From the NCBI RefSeq assembly GCF_004120195.1, contig NZ_SCHN01000005.1, forward strand, positions 434,001 through 498,000: a stretch of 64,000 bases of DNA, in the 5' to 3' direction. Positions within the stretch are counted from its first letter, which is position 1; every line of letters starts with the position of its first letter. The notes beneath the pieces are model-generated. The model searched no databases. It was not told the origin of the DNA and was given only the letters and a program-made list of their open reading frames with translations. This DNA is from Enterovibrio baiacu (lineage in GTDB: Bacteria; Pseudomonadota; Gammaproteobacteria; Enterobacterales; Vibrionaceae). The position numbers were made by a program, and so were the translations under genes. Positions 32,163 through 42,772 of the stretch are shown in pieces.

Positions 32163-33062
32163 ATGAATCCGACACGTTTTGGTAACGTGATGGCAGCCGT
32201 TGCGTTTCTCCTATGGGGAGCCATGCCGCTTTATTACCAATTTATGCCTAACGCCGCCATGGATGAGCTGCTTGCCCTGCGAATCGCAGCATCAGTGCCT
32301 TTCTTGTTGCTCATGTTGCAGTGCCGAAAAGGCAAGGCGCCAAATTGGAAAACACTCACCGCAGACAAACGTTCATTTGGCTTTTCTGCGCTCGCCTCGG
32401 TGATGATGTGTATCTCTTGGAGTGCATTCACATGGGCAATGACGAACGATCGCGTGCTAGATGCAAGTTTGGGTTTTTTCATTAATCCACTCTTGGTGAT
32501 TGCGCTCGGTGTGCTTGCGTTTAAAGAGACGCTGACGCTGGGCCAAAAAGCCGCGGTGATCTTCGGTGCACTTGGCCTGAGCTACCAGATTTTCCAATAC
32601 GGTGAAGTGCCGGTTGCTGCCATGCTGATGGCGATATTTTTCGCAATGTACGGATGGTGCAAACGCTACGTAAACTATGACGCGATCACGTCGTTGTTCG
32701 TTGAGTGCATTGTGCTGTTCCCGATTGCCGCTATCTACATGGCGTACAAAATCGGCGCTGGCACCAGTGTTGCGGTATCTGGGGATTTCTCGACGCTACT
32801 TTTGTACCTGGGGGCAGCGCCTATCACGCTGTTGCCGCTTTTCTTCTTCTCTGAAGCCGTTAAGCACGCGAAAATGTCGATGGTTGGCCTCATGCAATAC
32901 ATTGAACCCAGTCTGCAATTTGTGTTGGCGGTGGCTCTGTTTGGCGAAGCGTTCGATAGCGTGAAGACCGTGAGTTTTGGCCTGATTTGGTTTGGTCTTG
33001 CGATTACAATCATCGAAAGCGTAGTGAAAGTCGGGCCAAAGCCGGATCTCCCCCAGCATTAA
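32163..33062 (+). CDS. rarD: RarD-type EamA transporter
   Basis: The 299-residue inner-membrane protein has ten hydrophobic segments in two EamA halves. The RarD signature is clear: 'AFLLWGAMPLYYQF', 'ELLALRIAASVPF', 'SWSAFTWAMTNDRVLDASLGFFINPLLVIALGVLAFKETL' and 'GLMQYIEPSLQFVLAVALFGEAF'. It is an RarD/YojE family permease (chloramphenicol-sensitivity protein family) of unknown natural substrate. The ribosome site is weak. Confidence 0.9.
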   Translation: MNPTRFGNVMAAVAFLLWGAMPLYYQFMPNAAMDELLALRIAASVPFLLLMLQCRKGKAPNWKTLTADKRSFGFSALASVMMCISWSAFTWAMTNDRVLDASLGFFINPLLVIALGVLAFKETLTLGQKAAVIFGALGLSYQIFQYGEVPVAAMLMAIFFAMYGWCKRYVNYDAITSLFVECIVLFPIAAIYMAYKIGAGTSVAVSGDFSTLLLYLGAAPITLLPLFFFSEAVKHAKMSMVGLMQYIEPSLQFVLAVALFGEAFDSVKTVSFGLIWFGLAITIIESVVKVGPKPDLPQH

Positions 33063-33082
33063 AACAAACACCTAATATCAAT

Positions 33083-33118
33083 AAGCGCTGAGGCGGTAGA
33101 GCCTTCGCCTCGGCGCTT
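33083..33118 (+). terminator. Hairpin after rarD
   Basis: AAGCGCTGAGGCG / CGCCTCGGCGCTT, 13-bp stem with one mismatch and 10-base loop, 20 bases after the rarD stop. The T-tract is missing on either strand, so its strength as a terminator is uncertain. Confidence 0.55.
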
Positions 33119-33165
33119 AATCAGCGTTAGTATCCCGAATACGCGTTCTCAACCTCGTCCTAGAT

Positions 33166-35151
33166 TCATGCTTTCCCCACGCCTTCAAGCACCGTTTCAA
33201 TGCCCTTTTTATCCAGCGCAGGTTGATAATAATACCCTTGTACAAACTCAATGCCGCACTCTTGAACAAGCGCCATTTCTGCTTCACTCTCCACGCCCTC
33301 AGCGATAACGGTATACCCCATTTCATTAAGCGCACTACTGATGTGAAGATACAAAATCTTGCCTTCTGGTGAAGAGGCATTTTCTAAGAACTGACGATCG
33401 AGTTTGACGAAATCGGCCTTCAGTTTTGCCAACATGGAAAGGCTTGCATAGCCGGAGCCAAAATCATCAATTGCAACACCAAAGCCACGCTTTTGAAGCT
33501 GTACAATCACCGATTGGGCTTCCACTCGGTTCTGTATATAGCCAGACTCTGTGATCTCAACCACCACAGGGAGACCGTCTAACATCTCTTTTATATTGTC
33601 GATATGTTCAGGATCTAACAGCGATTCCACCGTCAGGTTCATGCTGACTTTGGTATGAAGAAGTCCCCGCTGTTTCCAATTTTTCATGTCCAATGACACT
33701 TGCTCTAGCACCCAAACATCAATGGAGCTCGCGAGACCCGCCGAAATGAAATCTTTCAAAAACGTAGGACTGCTGACAACCCCATTTTTTTCAATTCGCA
33801 ACAGGGCTTCTAACCCTGCCAGCTCACCGGTTTTCACATTGTATTGGGGCTGATAGTAGACTTTTAAGTCCCCTTCTAAGAGTTGCTTCATGTGATCATT
33901 CACCGTCGCAACTCGTTCGCCCAATGCATTCTGCGCTTTATTCAACAACATGTCGCCGTGCGCCAATACTCTGCTGTTAAGACGCAAGCGCCGTGCGAGT
34001 TTTTCACCGAGCATCTCATTACTGTCCACTTCAAAACGACGAATGAAAGGCCGGTAAATCATCACGCCAATCCCAATAAGGCAGGCTTGTACAAACACGG
34101 CCATGACATTTCCGTCCGTCGCCAACCAAACATTCGCTAACACGGGCGTAATCCAACTAAGGTCCAAGTTCACAACACTGATCGGAAACACTGTAAACAG
34201 CACAAAAGCTAGCAACTGATTGATAAGTGGCACCAAAATGAACGGAATAGCAAGCGTGGGGTTGTAAATCACTGGTAAGCCAAACAGGAGGATCTCATTG
34301 ATGTTCAACAGCGCAAAAGGCAGGGATATTTTTGCTATAGCACGCCCATGTTGATTACGAGAAAACAAGAGCAACGCCAAGATCAATGACCACGTTCCTC
34401 CCGCGCCCCCTGGCACAGCAAACAAATCAAAGAACTGGGTGAACGGAATATTCGAAACATAAACATCCGTGACAAATTGGGCATCAAAGAAGGTGTAATA
34501 AGCCGCAGCACCATGAATCCCAATTAACCAGAACAAATGAATGAATAGGTTATACGCCACGCTTTGCCACTGCATAGATTGCTCAGCGACCCAATCAACA
34601 AAAGGCGTAAGGGAAAAATAGTGCATGACTGGCGTTAACAGTAGAGCAAAAATGTAAATGACAATATATGGCAAAGTGGCGTCGATATGATGTCTTAAAG
34701 AGCGGTTCAATACGCCTTTTCGATCAATCGTAAATTTGAACACTCGGCGTAAAACAACATAAAACACACTCACAAATACAGGAATTGCAATTGCCTGAGG
34801 TAAAACGAAATTGCTCGATAGTTCTATTCCTCCTTCCGATACTTGGATATAACCAGAGAACTTGAGAAACAGCAGTAAGGTTAAAATAGTGGCGTGAATA
34901 CGTTCATAAGAAAAACCCAGAGCGAGGTGATAAGCCAACGATATTGTGAGTAACAGAGGAAAGATAAGACCAAACATTTGTGACAACGCAACAGTCACAT
35001 CATGATCAATAATCAAATAATGCTCATTGATGATAGTGAACAATATCCAAACAGAGCGCAGAAGCATAAAAGGAAGGAGCGCAAGCGCTGCTTCTCTCAG
35101 CGCATCTGAAAATATCTTGAATCCCGATACGAGGTTGACCGTGTGTGTCAT
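33166..35151 (-). CDS. PTS sugar permease (EIIC, cellobiose/chitobiose family) fused to an EAL c-di-GMP phosphodiesterase
   Basis: The 661-residue membrane protein has two parts. Residues 1-370 are an EIIC of the lactose/cellobiose/chitobiose family, with about ten membrane segments, 'GIHGAAAYYTFFD', 'FAVPGGAGGTWSLILALLLFS' and 'LLNINEILLFGLPVIYNP'. His213 and Glu296 sit where this family contacts sugar. Residues 420-655 are a complete EAL domain: Glu448 in EAL, Asn505, Glu532, Asp562-Asp563 in DDFGSGY, Lys583 and Glu618. All catalytic and metal residues are present, so it should be an active phosphodiesterase. No EIIA or EIIB is encoded nearby, so the EIIC part may be a sugar sensor and not a transporter. 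GGAGTGATG precedes the start; monocistronic. Confidence 0.92.
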   Translation of the reverse strand: MTHTVNLVSGFKIFSDALREAALALLPFMLLRSVWILFTIINEHYLIIDHDVTVALSQMFGLIFPLLLTISLAYHLALGFSYERIHATILTLLLFLKFSGYIQVSEGGIELSSNFVLPQAIAIPVFVSVFYVVLRRVFKFTIDRKGVLNRSLRHHIDATLPYIVIYIFALLLTPVMHYFSLTPFVDWVAEQSMQWQSVAYNLFIHLFWLIGIHGAAAYYTFFDAQFVTDVYVSNIPFTQFFDLFAVPGGAGGTWSLILALLLFSRNQHGRAIAKISLPFALLNINEILLFGLPVIYNPTLAIPFILVPLINQLLAFVLFTVFPISVVNLDLSWITPVLANVWLATDGNVMAVFVQACLIGIGVMIYRPFIRRFEVDSNEMLGEKLARRLRLNSRVLAHGDMLLNKAQNALGERVATVNDHMKQLLEGDLKVYYQPQYNVKTGELAGLEALLRIEKNGVVSSPTFLKDFISAGLASSIDVWVLEQVSLDMKNWKQRGLLHTKVSMNLTVESLLDPEHIDNIKEMLDGLPVVVEITESGYIQNRVEAQSVIVQLQKRGFGVAIDDFGSGYASLSMLAKLKADFVKLDRQFLENASSPEGKILYLHISSALNEMGYTVIAEGVESEAEMALVQECGIEFVQGYYYQPALDKKGIETVLEGVGKA

Positions 35152-35612
35152 TCATCACTCCGACGACTATTCTCAAAATAAAGAGCACAATTTCAAGAAG
35201 GAACCAACACACACCTTCAAATCAATGATTAATCTCCTCAGCATAATAAACATGATTTTCATTTTTAATCATGTTCACTTTGCGAGAATCATTAATAACC
35301 AGTCACATTAAAACCATCCACATAGAAATAACTCTTATGAAAATCATTCAAAATTGACCAATTCACTCTCAAAAACTGATATCCGCGCGTATTTAAGCAT
35401 CATTTATTTTCAGTAGAAAGCCCCTATTAGTAATTAACACCTCTCTTTAATCGCTAATGAAAAATAGTAGATTAGTGATAATAACCTTGACGGAACGTTA
35501 GTAATTTCAACATTACGTCTCGCTCCTGATGCAACTGAATTAAATCTATAAGGCAGGAAATAAATAATCATATTCTTGTCATAATGGTCTATTCGCTGTT
35601 TACATGACGAAA
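35152..35612. other. AT-rich intergenic region upstream of the EIIC-EAL gene
   Basis: About 460 bases, AT-rich, with no frame or strong hairpin until the dcuC terminator at its right end. It should contain the EIIC-EAL promoter and any sugar-responsive operator; none recognised. Confidence 0.4.
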
Positions 35613-35644
35613 AAAAGCCCAGTGAGTCATCACTGGGCTTTTCA
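35611..35644. terminator. Terminator of dcuC (bidirectional)
   Basis: AAAAGCCCAGTGA-GTCA-TCACTGGGCTTTT, 13-bp perfect stem with A-run left and T-run right. It serves dcuC on the - strand. Confidence 0.9.
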
Positions 35645-35661
35645 ATGCCTATCTTTGTTCG

Positions 35662-37014
35662 CTATACGCCAATAATCAGTGAGGCCACTGTTGACACGAT
35701 CAACGCTCCCACCATGGGAATGGCAGTGCGTTTTACCAATTCAAACGGTGACACACCCGCAACACCCGCCACGGCAACAACTGCCCCGGTGATAGGTGAC
35801 ATAGAACGCGCAATGCCCGATGCGAGTTGCATTGGCATCAACATCGCTATTGCCGGAATCCCCACTTTACCCGCGATGTCTGGCACGATGGCCGCAAAAG
35901 AGAAAAATGGCGCATTGCCTGAACCCATGATGATTGCTGCCAATGCAATGATTAACACCATCAAGATAACCATCAATGCCGGAGAAACACTTGCTGCCAA
36001 GGCACCATCAATTACGGTGTTCAACAAGCCTGTGGTTTTTAAGCCTTGCGCGAAGGTTTGACCCGCAACAACAAGGGTAACAACCCGTGCAAACTGGCGA
36101 CCCATGCTGTCGAAGTAAACCAAAATATCACTGAAAACAGCTTTTGGTTTACGGCGGAAGGTTTCGCACAACATTGCGACAGCAATTGAGACGAACATTG
36201 CAGTGACGACATCAATCTTCACTGACTCTATCGCCATTGGGCTGAAAATAAGCAGCAACGCCAAAGGAATAACAGGCAGTAATGCATACCACATCGGTGG
36301 GTTCGCTTCGCTTTCGCCCGCGTTTATTTCGGTATCGCCGTTATCTGTCTCTCTGCTATCGAACCAGCGTTGTACAAACAAATGCAGTATTGCGATCGTG
36401 ACCATGGTGATCAGTGCGACAGGAAGTTGGTAAGAAATGAAGTATTCCGTCACCGGCATATCTGCGGTACGCGCGGCAAGGTTTGCGTTCCCTGACGCAG
36501 GCCCCAAGTCCAAACACGCCGCCGTGGCAATCACAGCAGTCGCTGACATCTTGCTCACGCCCAAGCGAACCAAGATTGGGTACAGCGTCACCATCAGCAA
36601 CAAACCAAGCCCAGAAGCACTTGGTATGAAGATATTGAGGAATTGTCCGATCAGATATCCCAACGCCATGACGAGATAAGGCGCTTTGAAATATCCCAAG
36701 GGCTTAATGGCGATGCTTACCAGCGCACGAGAAGCACCGATATGGTCCATATAATGCGCGAAACCACCCACGGCCATGATGATGAGACCAAGACCTGCAA
36801 CCGTTTTACTCGTGGTCTGTTTTACAAACGTGAATATATCGAGGGCAACAGAACCGCTTGATGCAGACTCAGGTAACGGCATACCTGTTTCGAAGAAAAT
36901 GCCGGCGACCATGAGGATCATACCGCCGATAAACAGCGTCGTTTGTGGGTTGTAACGTTTTACGATGAGGTAACCGACAGCAAAGATCACTGTCAAGCTA
37001 AAGAGCGTTGTCAT
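35662..37014 (-). CDS. dcuC: C4-dicarboxylate transporter DcuC
   Basis: The 450-residue inner-membrane protein has about 12 segments. DcuC-family patterns: 'LGLIIMAVGGFAHYMDHIGASRALV', 'GQFLNIFIPSASGLGLLLMVTLYPILVRLGVS', 'ATAACLDLGPASGNANLAA', 'IIMGSGNAPFFSFAAIVPDIA' and 'MPMQLASGIARSMSPITGAVVAVAG'. In E. coli DcuC mainly exports succinate during fermentation. Paired with dcuB here it suggests full anaerobic fumarate respiration capacity. GGAG precedes the start. Confidence 0.92.
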   Translation of the reverse strand: MTTLFSLTVIFAVGYLIVKRYNPQTTLFIGGMILMVAGIFFETGMPLPESASSGSVALDIFTFVKQTTSKTVAGLGLIIMAVGGFAHYMDHIGASRALVSIAIKPLGYFKAPYLVMALGYLIGQFLNIFIPSASGLGLLLMVTLYPILVRLGVSKMSATAVIATAACLDLGPASGNANLAARTADMPVTEYFISYQLPVALITMVTIAILHLFVQRWFDSRETDNGDTEINAGESEANPPMWYALLPVIPLALLLIFSPMAIESVKIDVVTAMFVSIAVAMLCETFRRKPKAVFSDILVYFDSMGRQFARVVTLVVAGQTFAQGLKTTGLLNTVIDGALAASVSPALMVILMVLIIALAAIIMGSGNAPFFSFAAIVPDIAGKVGIPAIAMLMPMQLASGIARSMSPITGAVVAVAGVAGVSPFELVKRTAIPMVGALIVSTVASLIIGV

Positions 37015-37096
37015 TCATGCTTCTCCATAAACAAAAATTGACACGAAAGCGTATGGATACCGTGGAAAGATTCAGTCCATAACGTGTCATTTCCTT

Positions 37097-37121
37097 CTTT
37101 GATTCACACAAAGAATCAAAG
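37097..37121. promoter_or_regulatory. Inverted repeat upstream of dcuC
   Basis: CTTTGATTC-ACACAAA-GAATCAAAG is a perfect 9-bp inverted repeat, extendable outward with small gaps, 83 bases upstream of the dcuC start. It is placed like a regulator operator but does not match FNR, CRP or NarL sites I know. The regulator is unknown. Confidence 0.5.
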
Positions 37122-37561
37122 AGAAGCAGATATCTAGCAGTCTCCCTGAATACGCACAATGATTTTCAGCTTGATGAATGATTGAGCTATTGATAAATCT
37201 ATTAGGTGTATCCATGAGATGATTTCGCATCAAAAACAGACAAGGCCAGCAACATGCCGTTTTGTGGTTTTTATGATTTTGTTTTTTGACGAAGAGAACG
37301 TAAAGACAGAATGTTGCTAATCAACATGACTTTGGTGAACAAGTACGAAGAGAAAGTGCCATTCAAGGTGGGGATTGGTGTTTATCGCGTATTTCATTGA
37401 GATGCAGTTACATTCATTGCCAACCCTTAAACCTAGATTTGGAAGCAAATCACATTTAAAACACCCACATTCCCCCTGTCAGGTCTGTTTCACTGACCAA
37501 AGCACAAACCTTTAACACCTCGCTCAAAACAACTGTCGTCTGTTACTACCTGATTCAATGC
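37122..37561. other. Intergenic region between dcuC operator and RND terminator
   Basis: About 440 bases, AT-rich, without a credible gene. Nothing recognised apart from its boundary elements. Confidence 0.4.
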
Positions 37562-37588
37562 AAAAAAAAGCACCCGAAGGTGCTTTTA
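37562..37588 (-). terminator. Terminator of the RND operon
   Basis: AAAAGCACC-CGAA-GGTGCTTTT, 9-bp perfect stem with tetraloop. On the - strand it is followed by TTTTG. Confidence 0.88.
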
Positions 37589-37610
37589 AGTGTGGTTTCC
37601 TTTGGTGAAA

Positions 37611-40600
37611 TCAGTCCTCTAATTCCACCAGTTTTGTCGAACCACCGTGGTGCTTTTCTCGCAGTCGTTGAATCAAGGCAAAGAAACCTGGAATCAAGAA
37701 TGTACCTGCCAACAAGACACACAGCAGGCCGCCCGTGAGAGAAATACCCAAAGAGTTCTGGCTGATGTGACCGGCGCCACTTGCGAAAATCAACGGCATG
37801 ATACCGAGGATAAATGACCAAGATGTCATGTTCACCGCGCGGAAACGCAGCTTACCGCCTTCCACAGCCGCATCAGAAATCGACATCTCTTTCTCTTCAC
37901 GCTCATATTTGCCGAATTCCACGATAAGGATCGCGTTCTTCGCCGCCAGTGCAATCAAGAGAACCAAACCAATCTGCGCGTACAGGTTCAGCGGGGTACC
38001 TGTCATTGCGAGCGCGAGGAAGGACCCCAACGTCGCGACGGGCACAACGAGAATGATCGCCAGTGGAATACTCCAGCTCTCATACTGCGCCACCATGAAC
38101 AAGTAGATGAAGATCAGTGCCAGAATAAAGGCGTAAATGGCAAGGTTACCCGCTTGCACTTCTTGGTAAGCCATGCCCGTCCATTCATACTGGTAGCCTT
38201 GTGGGAGCATTTCAGCAGCAACACGCTCCATGGCGGCAATCGCATCACCTGACGAATAACCCGGTGCAGGTGAACCCTGAATGACAGCAGAACGGTACAT
38301 GTTGTAACGCCATGCCACATCAGGCTCGAACACTTGCTCTACATCAATCAAGGTGCTGAGTGGGATCATGTCACCCGAGGTTGAACGCACGTGGAAACGC
38401 CCCAGTGAATCAAGGTCGTTACGGTAATCCGAACCCGCTTGAATGGTCACGCGGTAGTTCTTGCCATACATGCTGAAATCATTCACATACATCGACGCCA
38501 AGTTACCTTGAAGTGTGGTGAAGATTTCAGACAGTGGAATGCCTAGTTGCTTGGCTTTCTCACGGTCAATGTCTACATAGAAATGCGGCACGTTCGCGCG
38601 GAATGTACTGAAGGTACGGGCAATTTCAGGCTGCTCATTCGCTTTCACCATCAATTGCTGCATCAACATGGCAAGATCACTTCGGCTACGGCCTAAGGTG
38701 TCTTCCAACACAAACTCGAAGCCCGATGCAGCGCCCATCCCAGGCACGGCTGGCGGCCCCATCGCAAACACAATCGCTTCCGGCAATTGCATTGCCGCTG
38801 CGCCGTTAATGCGGTTGGTGATGGAGAACGCATCATGCTCGCCCTCAAGCGCCTGACGGGTTTCCCAGTCTTTTAGCTTGATGAACATCGACGCACCGTT
38901 TGATGCGGCAGCCCCCGTTAGGAAGGCAAAGCCATTCGCAACGGTTGCGCCGTCAACACCCGGTTCATTCTTCACGATTTGCGTCAGCTTGCGTGTCACT
39001 TCTTCCGTGCGCGACAAAGAAGCAGCATCTGGCAACTGAATGTTGACCAAAAGGACGCCTTTATCTTCTTGCGGAACAAAGCCGGTTGATGTGGTTTTCG
39101 CGAAGTAACCTGCCGCGCCCACAGCAACAACAAACAAAGTCCCTAACACCACGGTTTTGCGAACAAGGAAGCCCGCAACCGCGCCGTATTTGTTCGTCAC
39201 TTTTTCCAACCCACGGTTGAATTTAGTAAACCAACGCGCATGGTTGTCTTCGCCTTGTTTCAACACAAGGGAACACAATGCTGGCGACAACGTTAAGGCG
39301 TTGATCGACGAAATCAGAACCGAGATACAAATGGTCAGTGCGAACTGACGGTACATGATGCCTGTGATACCCGGCAGCATTGCAACAGGCAAGAACACCG
39401 CTAACAACACCAAGGTCGACGTGATGATTGGCCCGGTCACTTCCTTCATTGCAATCAAAGTAGCTTGTCGCGGTGTCAGGCTTGGGTCTTTCGACATGTT
39501 GGTATCAACGTTCTCGATCACCAAGATGGCGTCATCCACCACGATACCGATGGCGAGTATCAAACCAAACAATGTCACCGTGTTCACGGTAAACCCAGCG
39601 GCAAGCATGATCGCAAACGTGCCCACCAGCGAAACAGGGATCGCGATAACTGGAATCAAGGTCGAACGGAAACTGCCCAAGAACAAGTAAGTCACAGCGA
39701 TAACCAAGAGCACGGCTTCAATCAAGGTTTTCACAACGCCTTTGATGGATTCCGCAACGAACAAGGTCGTGTCGTAACTGGCTTCATACGCCATGCCTTT
39801 CGGGAAGTTCTGAGAAAGATCTTCCAATCTCTCCATGATAAGACCGCCACTTTCCAACGCATTCGCGTCAGATTGGAGGTTCAAAATCACGATTGATGCT
39901 GGGCGATCGCGGTATTTACCGTTACCCGAGTAGAATTTACGGCCGAGAGAGACGTCAGCTACGTCTTTCAAATACACCATGCTGCCGTCGGTATTTGCAC
40001 GCACAACCACTTGCTCGAATTCTTCCACAGAACCAAGTCGACCCTGCGTCACGAGTTTGAACGTCATTTCCTGCGCGTCATTAAACGGTGGCGCGCCGAT
40101 ATCACCCGCCGCCACTTGGACGTTTTGCTCCGCAAGCACAGAGCGAATGTCCGACGTGGTAATACCAAGGTTGGCCATTTTCTCTGGGTTCAACCATACA
40201 CGCATGGCGTATTCACCACCGCCCACCACGTTCACTTCACTGATGCCTTTTACACGCGCCAGTTGGTCTTTTACGTTGAGGTTGATGTAGTTAACCAGAA
40301 ATTGGTCATCATACTTGCCTTCTGGTGAGTAAAAGTTCAACACCATCAACAAGTCGGGAGAACGTTTTTTCACCGTCACGCCAACTTGGCGAACTTCTGG
40401 CGGCAGTTTAGATTCAATCTGCGCCACGCGGTTCTGCACGTTCACCTGCGCCATGTCAGGGTCAGTACCGATGTCGAACGTTACGTTCAAGCTGTATGAA
40501 CCGTCATTCGCACTTTTAGAGGACATGTAGATCATGTTCTCGACACCGTTGACTGACGTTTCAATCGGGTCAGCAATGGCCTGCTCTACCACCTCAGCAC

Positions 40601-40760
40601 TTGCACCCGAGTAAATGGCAGACACGTTAACGGAAGGAGGACTGATCCTTGGGTACTCTGCGACGGGCAAGTTGAGCAATGCGATTGCCCCTGCCAGCGT
40701 CAGAATAATCGAAATCACCAGCGCGAATTTTGGGCGCTGGATAAAAAATCGGCTCAACAT
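37611..40760 (-). CDS. RND multidrug efflux transporter (HAE1 family, AcrB-like)
   Basis: The 1049-residue inner-membrane trimeric pump has '[44 protein letters not shown]' at the N-terminus, twelve membrane segments with two large periplasmic loops, and the proton-relay pair in '[21 protein letters not shown]'. It also has '[28 protein letters not shown]' near the end. It exports lipophilic compounds with the adaptor encoded just upstream (6-base gap) and an outer-membrane factor encoded elsewhere. Which Vibrio vex/vme pump it matches cannot be settled here. No TetR-type regulator is adjacent, which is uncommon. Confidence 0.94.
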   Translation of the reverse strand: MLSRFFIQRPKFALVISIILTLAGAIALLNLPVAEYPRISPPSVNVSAIYSGASAEVVEQAIADPIETSVNGVENMIYMSSKSANDGSYSLNVTFDIGTDPDMAQVNVQNRVAQIESKLPPEVRQVGVTVKKRSPDLLMVLNFYSPEGKYDDQFLVNYINLNVKDQLARVKGISEVNVVGGGEYAMRVWLNPEKMANLGITTSDIRSVLAEQNVQVAAGDIGAPPFNDAQEMTFKLVTQGRLGSVEEFEQVVVRANTDGSMVYLKDVADVSLGRKFYSGNGKYRDRPASIVILNLQSDANALESGGLIMERLEDLSQNFPKGMAYEASYDTTLFVAESIKGVVKTLIEAVLLVIAVTYLFLGSFRSTLIPVIAIPVSLVGTFAIMLAAGFTVNTVTLFGLILAIGIVVDDAILVIENVDTNMSKDPSLTPRQATLIAMKEVTGPIITSTLVLLAVFLPVAMLPGITGIMYRQFALTICISVLISSINALTLSPALCSLVLKQGEDNHARWFTKFNRGLEKVTNKYGAVAGFLVRKTVVLGTLFVVAVGAAGYFAKTTSTGFVPQEDKGVLLVNIQLPDAASLSRTEEVTRKLTQIVKNEPGVDGATVANGFAFLTGAAASNGASMFIKLKDWETRQALEGEHDAFSITNRINGAAAMQLPEAIVFAMGPPAVPGMGAASGFEFVLEDTLGRSRSDLAMLMQQLMVKANEQPEIARTFSTFRANVPHFYVDIDREKAKQLGIPLSEIFTTLQGNLASMYVNDFSMYGKNYRVTIQAGSDYRNDLDSLGRFHVRSTSGDMIPLSTLIDVEQVFEPDVAWRYNMYRSAVIQGSPAPGYSSGDAIAAMERVAAEMLPQGYQYEWTGMAYQEVQAGNLAIYAFILALIFIYLFMVAQYESWSIPLAIILVVPVATLGSFLALAMTGTPLNLYAQIGLVLLIALAAKNAILIVEFGKYEREEKEMSISDAAVEGGKLRFRAVNMTSWSFILGIMPLIFASGAGHISQNSLGISLTGGLLCVLLAGTFLIPGFFALIQRLREKHHGGSTKLVELED

Positions 40761-40766
40761 CGTCGA

Positions 40767-41888
40767 TTATGCTCCCTGATCTTGGAGACGCACAGTCATG
40801 CCGTTTCGAACACGTTGCAGACCTTTCACCAACACTTGTTCTTCTGTCTGCAAGCCGTCTTTGACGATCACACCTTCATCGGTTTGCACACCTAATACCA
40901 CGTTACGACGTTCAACAATGTTCCCATCTTTCAGCACCATGACGTAATCCCCTTCCAGATCGGTTTGCACCGACATACGCGGGATAACAATGCTAGGGGT
41001 GGCTTTCTTGTCACGCACTTCTACTTCCACATATTGGCCAGGCAACAAGCGGAATTCAGGGTTAGGGAAACTCGCGCGTAGCGCAATGGTGCCCGTTTTC
41101 AGATCAATACGGTTACCGATGTAATCAATGTGACCAGCGTGCTTATAGTCATGCCCTTTGCCTAGACTGAGGAAGACTTCCGCATTGCCGCTGCGGCCTT
41201 CGCCACTGCCCGAGATCAAATCTGCGCCCATGTTTAAGCGCTGTTTCTCACTCATCGAGAAAGCCGCTTGCATTGGGTCAAGGCTAACGATGGTCGTCAG
41301 CACACCGGTTGATGGGGAAACCAAATCACCAATGCTGGCATTGCTTTCACTGATACGGCCGGTAAAAGGTGCAACTATTTCGGTATGGGCCATATCAACT
41401 TCAGCGCCTTTCAACTGCGCTTCCGCAGACTTTAACGCCGCTTCCGCCTGCAGTTTCACTGCGGTCAATCGGTCAAATTCAGATTGGCTAATGCCACCTT
41501 TAGGCAAGAGGTCTTTTCCGCGTTCCCAATCCAAATTTGTATTGGTCACACCCGCTTTTGCCTGCGCCACAGCCGCATTTGCACTCGCCACTTTGGCTTC
41601 ATACAAAGAAGGATCGATTTGATAGAGTTTTTGTCCTTGGAAAACCAACTCACCTTCTTTGAAAAAACGTTCTTTCAGGTAACCAGACACCTGCGGAACA
41701 ATGCTGACATCTTCAACGGCCTGCGTACGCCCAACGAAGGTTTGGCGCGGTTGATAATCAATAACTTGTGCAACTTCGACCGTCACCAGAGGGACGAACC
41801 CGCCGCCCTGTTGTGCCTCTTTACCGCCGCAACCAACCAATAGCGTTGCGCTAATGAGCGCAGGAAGCAGTAACTTCCGGTTGACCAT
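40767..41888 (-). CDS. RND efflux periplasmic adaptor (membrane fusion lipoprotein)
   Basis: The 373-residue protein has a lipoprotein signal ending LLVGC (Cys20). Lipoyl halves are 'SIVPQVSGYLKERFFKEGELVFQGQKLYQIDP' and 'HTEIVAPFTGRISESNASIGDLVS'. An Ala-rich alpha-hairpin lies at about residues 95-165, followed by beta-barrel and membrane-proximal domains ('LRASFPNPEFRLLPGQYVEVEV'). It couples the RND pump to an outer-membrane channel. GGAGAG precedes the ATG; first gene of the two-gene operon. Confidence 0.94.
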   Translation of the reverse strand: MVNRKLLLPALISATLLVGCGGKEAQQGGGFVPLVTVEVAQVIDYQPRQTFVGRTQAVEDVSIVPQVSGYLKERFFKEGELVFQGQKLYQIDPSLYEAKVASANAAVAQAKAGVTNTNLDWERGKDLLPKGGISQSEFDRLTAVKLQAEAALKSAEAQLKGAEVDMAHTEIVAPFTGRISESNASIGDLVSPSTGVLTTIVSLDPMQAAFSMSEKQRLNMGADLISGSGEGRSGNAEVFLSLGKGHDYKHAGHIDYIGNRIDLKTGTIALRASFPNPEFRLLPGQYVEVEVRDKKATPSIVIPRMSVQTDLEGDYVMVLKDGNIVERRNVVLGVQTDEGVIVKDGLQTEEQVLVKGLQRVRNGMTVRLQDQGA

Positions 41889-42244
41889 TTTTCTCTCCTT
41901 TTCCTTAACATTTCCCTCAAAGGGGATGAATGTGAAGGTTTACTGATTACTTTATAAAAACGCATTCGACCTGAGGCCACGTTATGTGCTTCAAGTCATT
42001 GTTTAGCCGACATTCTTCAAGGCCAAGCGTGCACATGATTGCACATATTGATAACAAACAAATAAGGAATGTTAGAAAATACGGCCATGACAGCAGAAGT
42101 ATGACAAGCGATCCTTTCTGTTAGCTGTACAGGCCAACAAAAAGCGCAAAAGAATCAGTAACAAAATAAGGGGAAGATGTGACGAAATGTGTCAAAAGGA
42201 GACACATGGCGACCCGCACGTCGCCATGCTGAAAAGGCAGTGTT
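41889..42244. other. Intergenic region upstream of the RND operon
   Basis: About 356 bases between the adaptor gene and the flavoprotein gene, both on the - strand. No gene or strong operator palindrome seen. The RND promoter must be here. Confidence 0.35.
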
Positions 42245-42772
42245 TTATGACACCAGCGATGCCATGGTGGTTTTCAATGCGTTGTTCAATGTTTCATCTT
42301 TCAACGAACCTGTTTCCATATCAAAGTTATCATAGAAAGACGGCACTGAAAGGCTCGCTGTTACGTCGGCTGCAAAGTGCGGTGCTGAGGTGGTTGCCGC
42401 GGCCAATACATTGCGCGCACCACCTGGGCCAGGGGACGTTGACAGCAAAACTGTCTTTTTGCCTTGGAAGACTTTTTGATTAATGCGTGATGCCCAATCA
42501 AACAGGTTTTTATAGGCCGCAGAATATGAACCGTTGTGTTCAGCGAAGGAAATCACCAGCGCATCGGCCTGACCAATTTTCTCGAAAAAGGCTTTGGCTT
42601 TATCAGGCTGGCCCAATGTTTTTTCCAGATCAACGCTGAACAGCGGTAATTCGTAGTCATTCAGGTCGAGCACTTCCGTTTCTGCGCCATCAACCAGACT
42701 TGCTGCATAGGTTACCAATTGTCTATTGATGGATTCCGTGCTGCTCGAAGCTGCAAACGCCAATACTTTCAT
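42245..42772 (-). CDS. NAD(P)H-dependent FMN reductase-family flavoprotein
   Basis: The 175-residue flavodoxin-like protein has 'VLAFAASSSTESINRQLVTYAA' at the FMN-phosphate loop, 'LNDYELPLFSVDLE', 'DALVISFAEHNGSYSAAYKNLFDWASRI' and 'GKKTVLLSTSPGPGGARNVL'. This is the NADPH-dependent FMN reductase/azoreductase-like family. It probably reduces FMN, quinones or similar acceptors. GGAGAG lies just upstream of the ATG. Monocistronic. Confidence 0.88.
   Translation of the reverse strand: MKVLAFAASSSTESINRQLVTYAASLVDGAETEVLDLNDYELPLFSVDLEKTLGQPDKAKAFFEKIGQADALVISFAEHNGSYSAAYKNLFDWASRINQKVFQGKKTVLLSTSPGPGGARNVLAAATTSAPHFAADVTASLSVPSFYDNFDMETGSLKDETLNNALKTTMASLVS

Noticed and set aside
32163..33062. 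Treating RarD as a drug-resistance determinant
   Set aside because: The family name refers to sensitivity phenotypes; the natural substrate is unknown.
37180..37235. FNR site in the dcuC upstream region (TGAT ... ATCAA)
   Set aside because: Spacing between half-sites is 5 bases and not 4, and the left half is incomplete.
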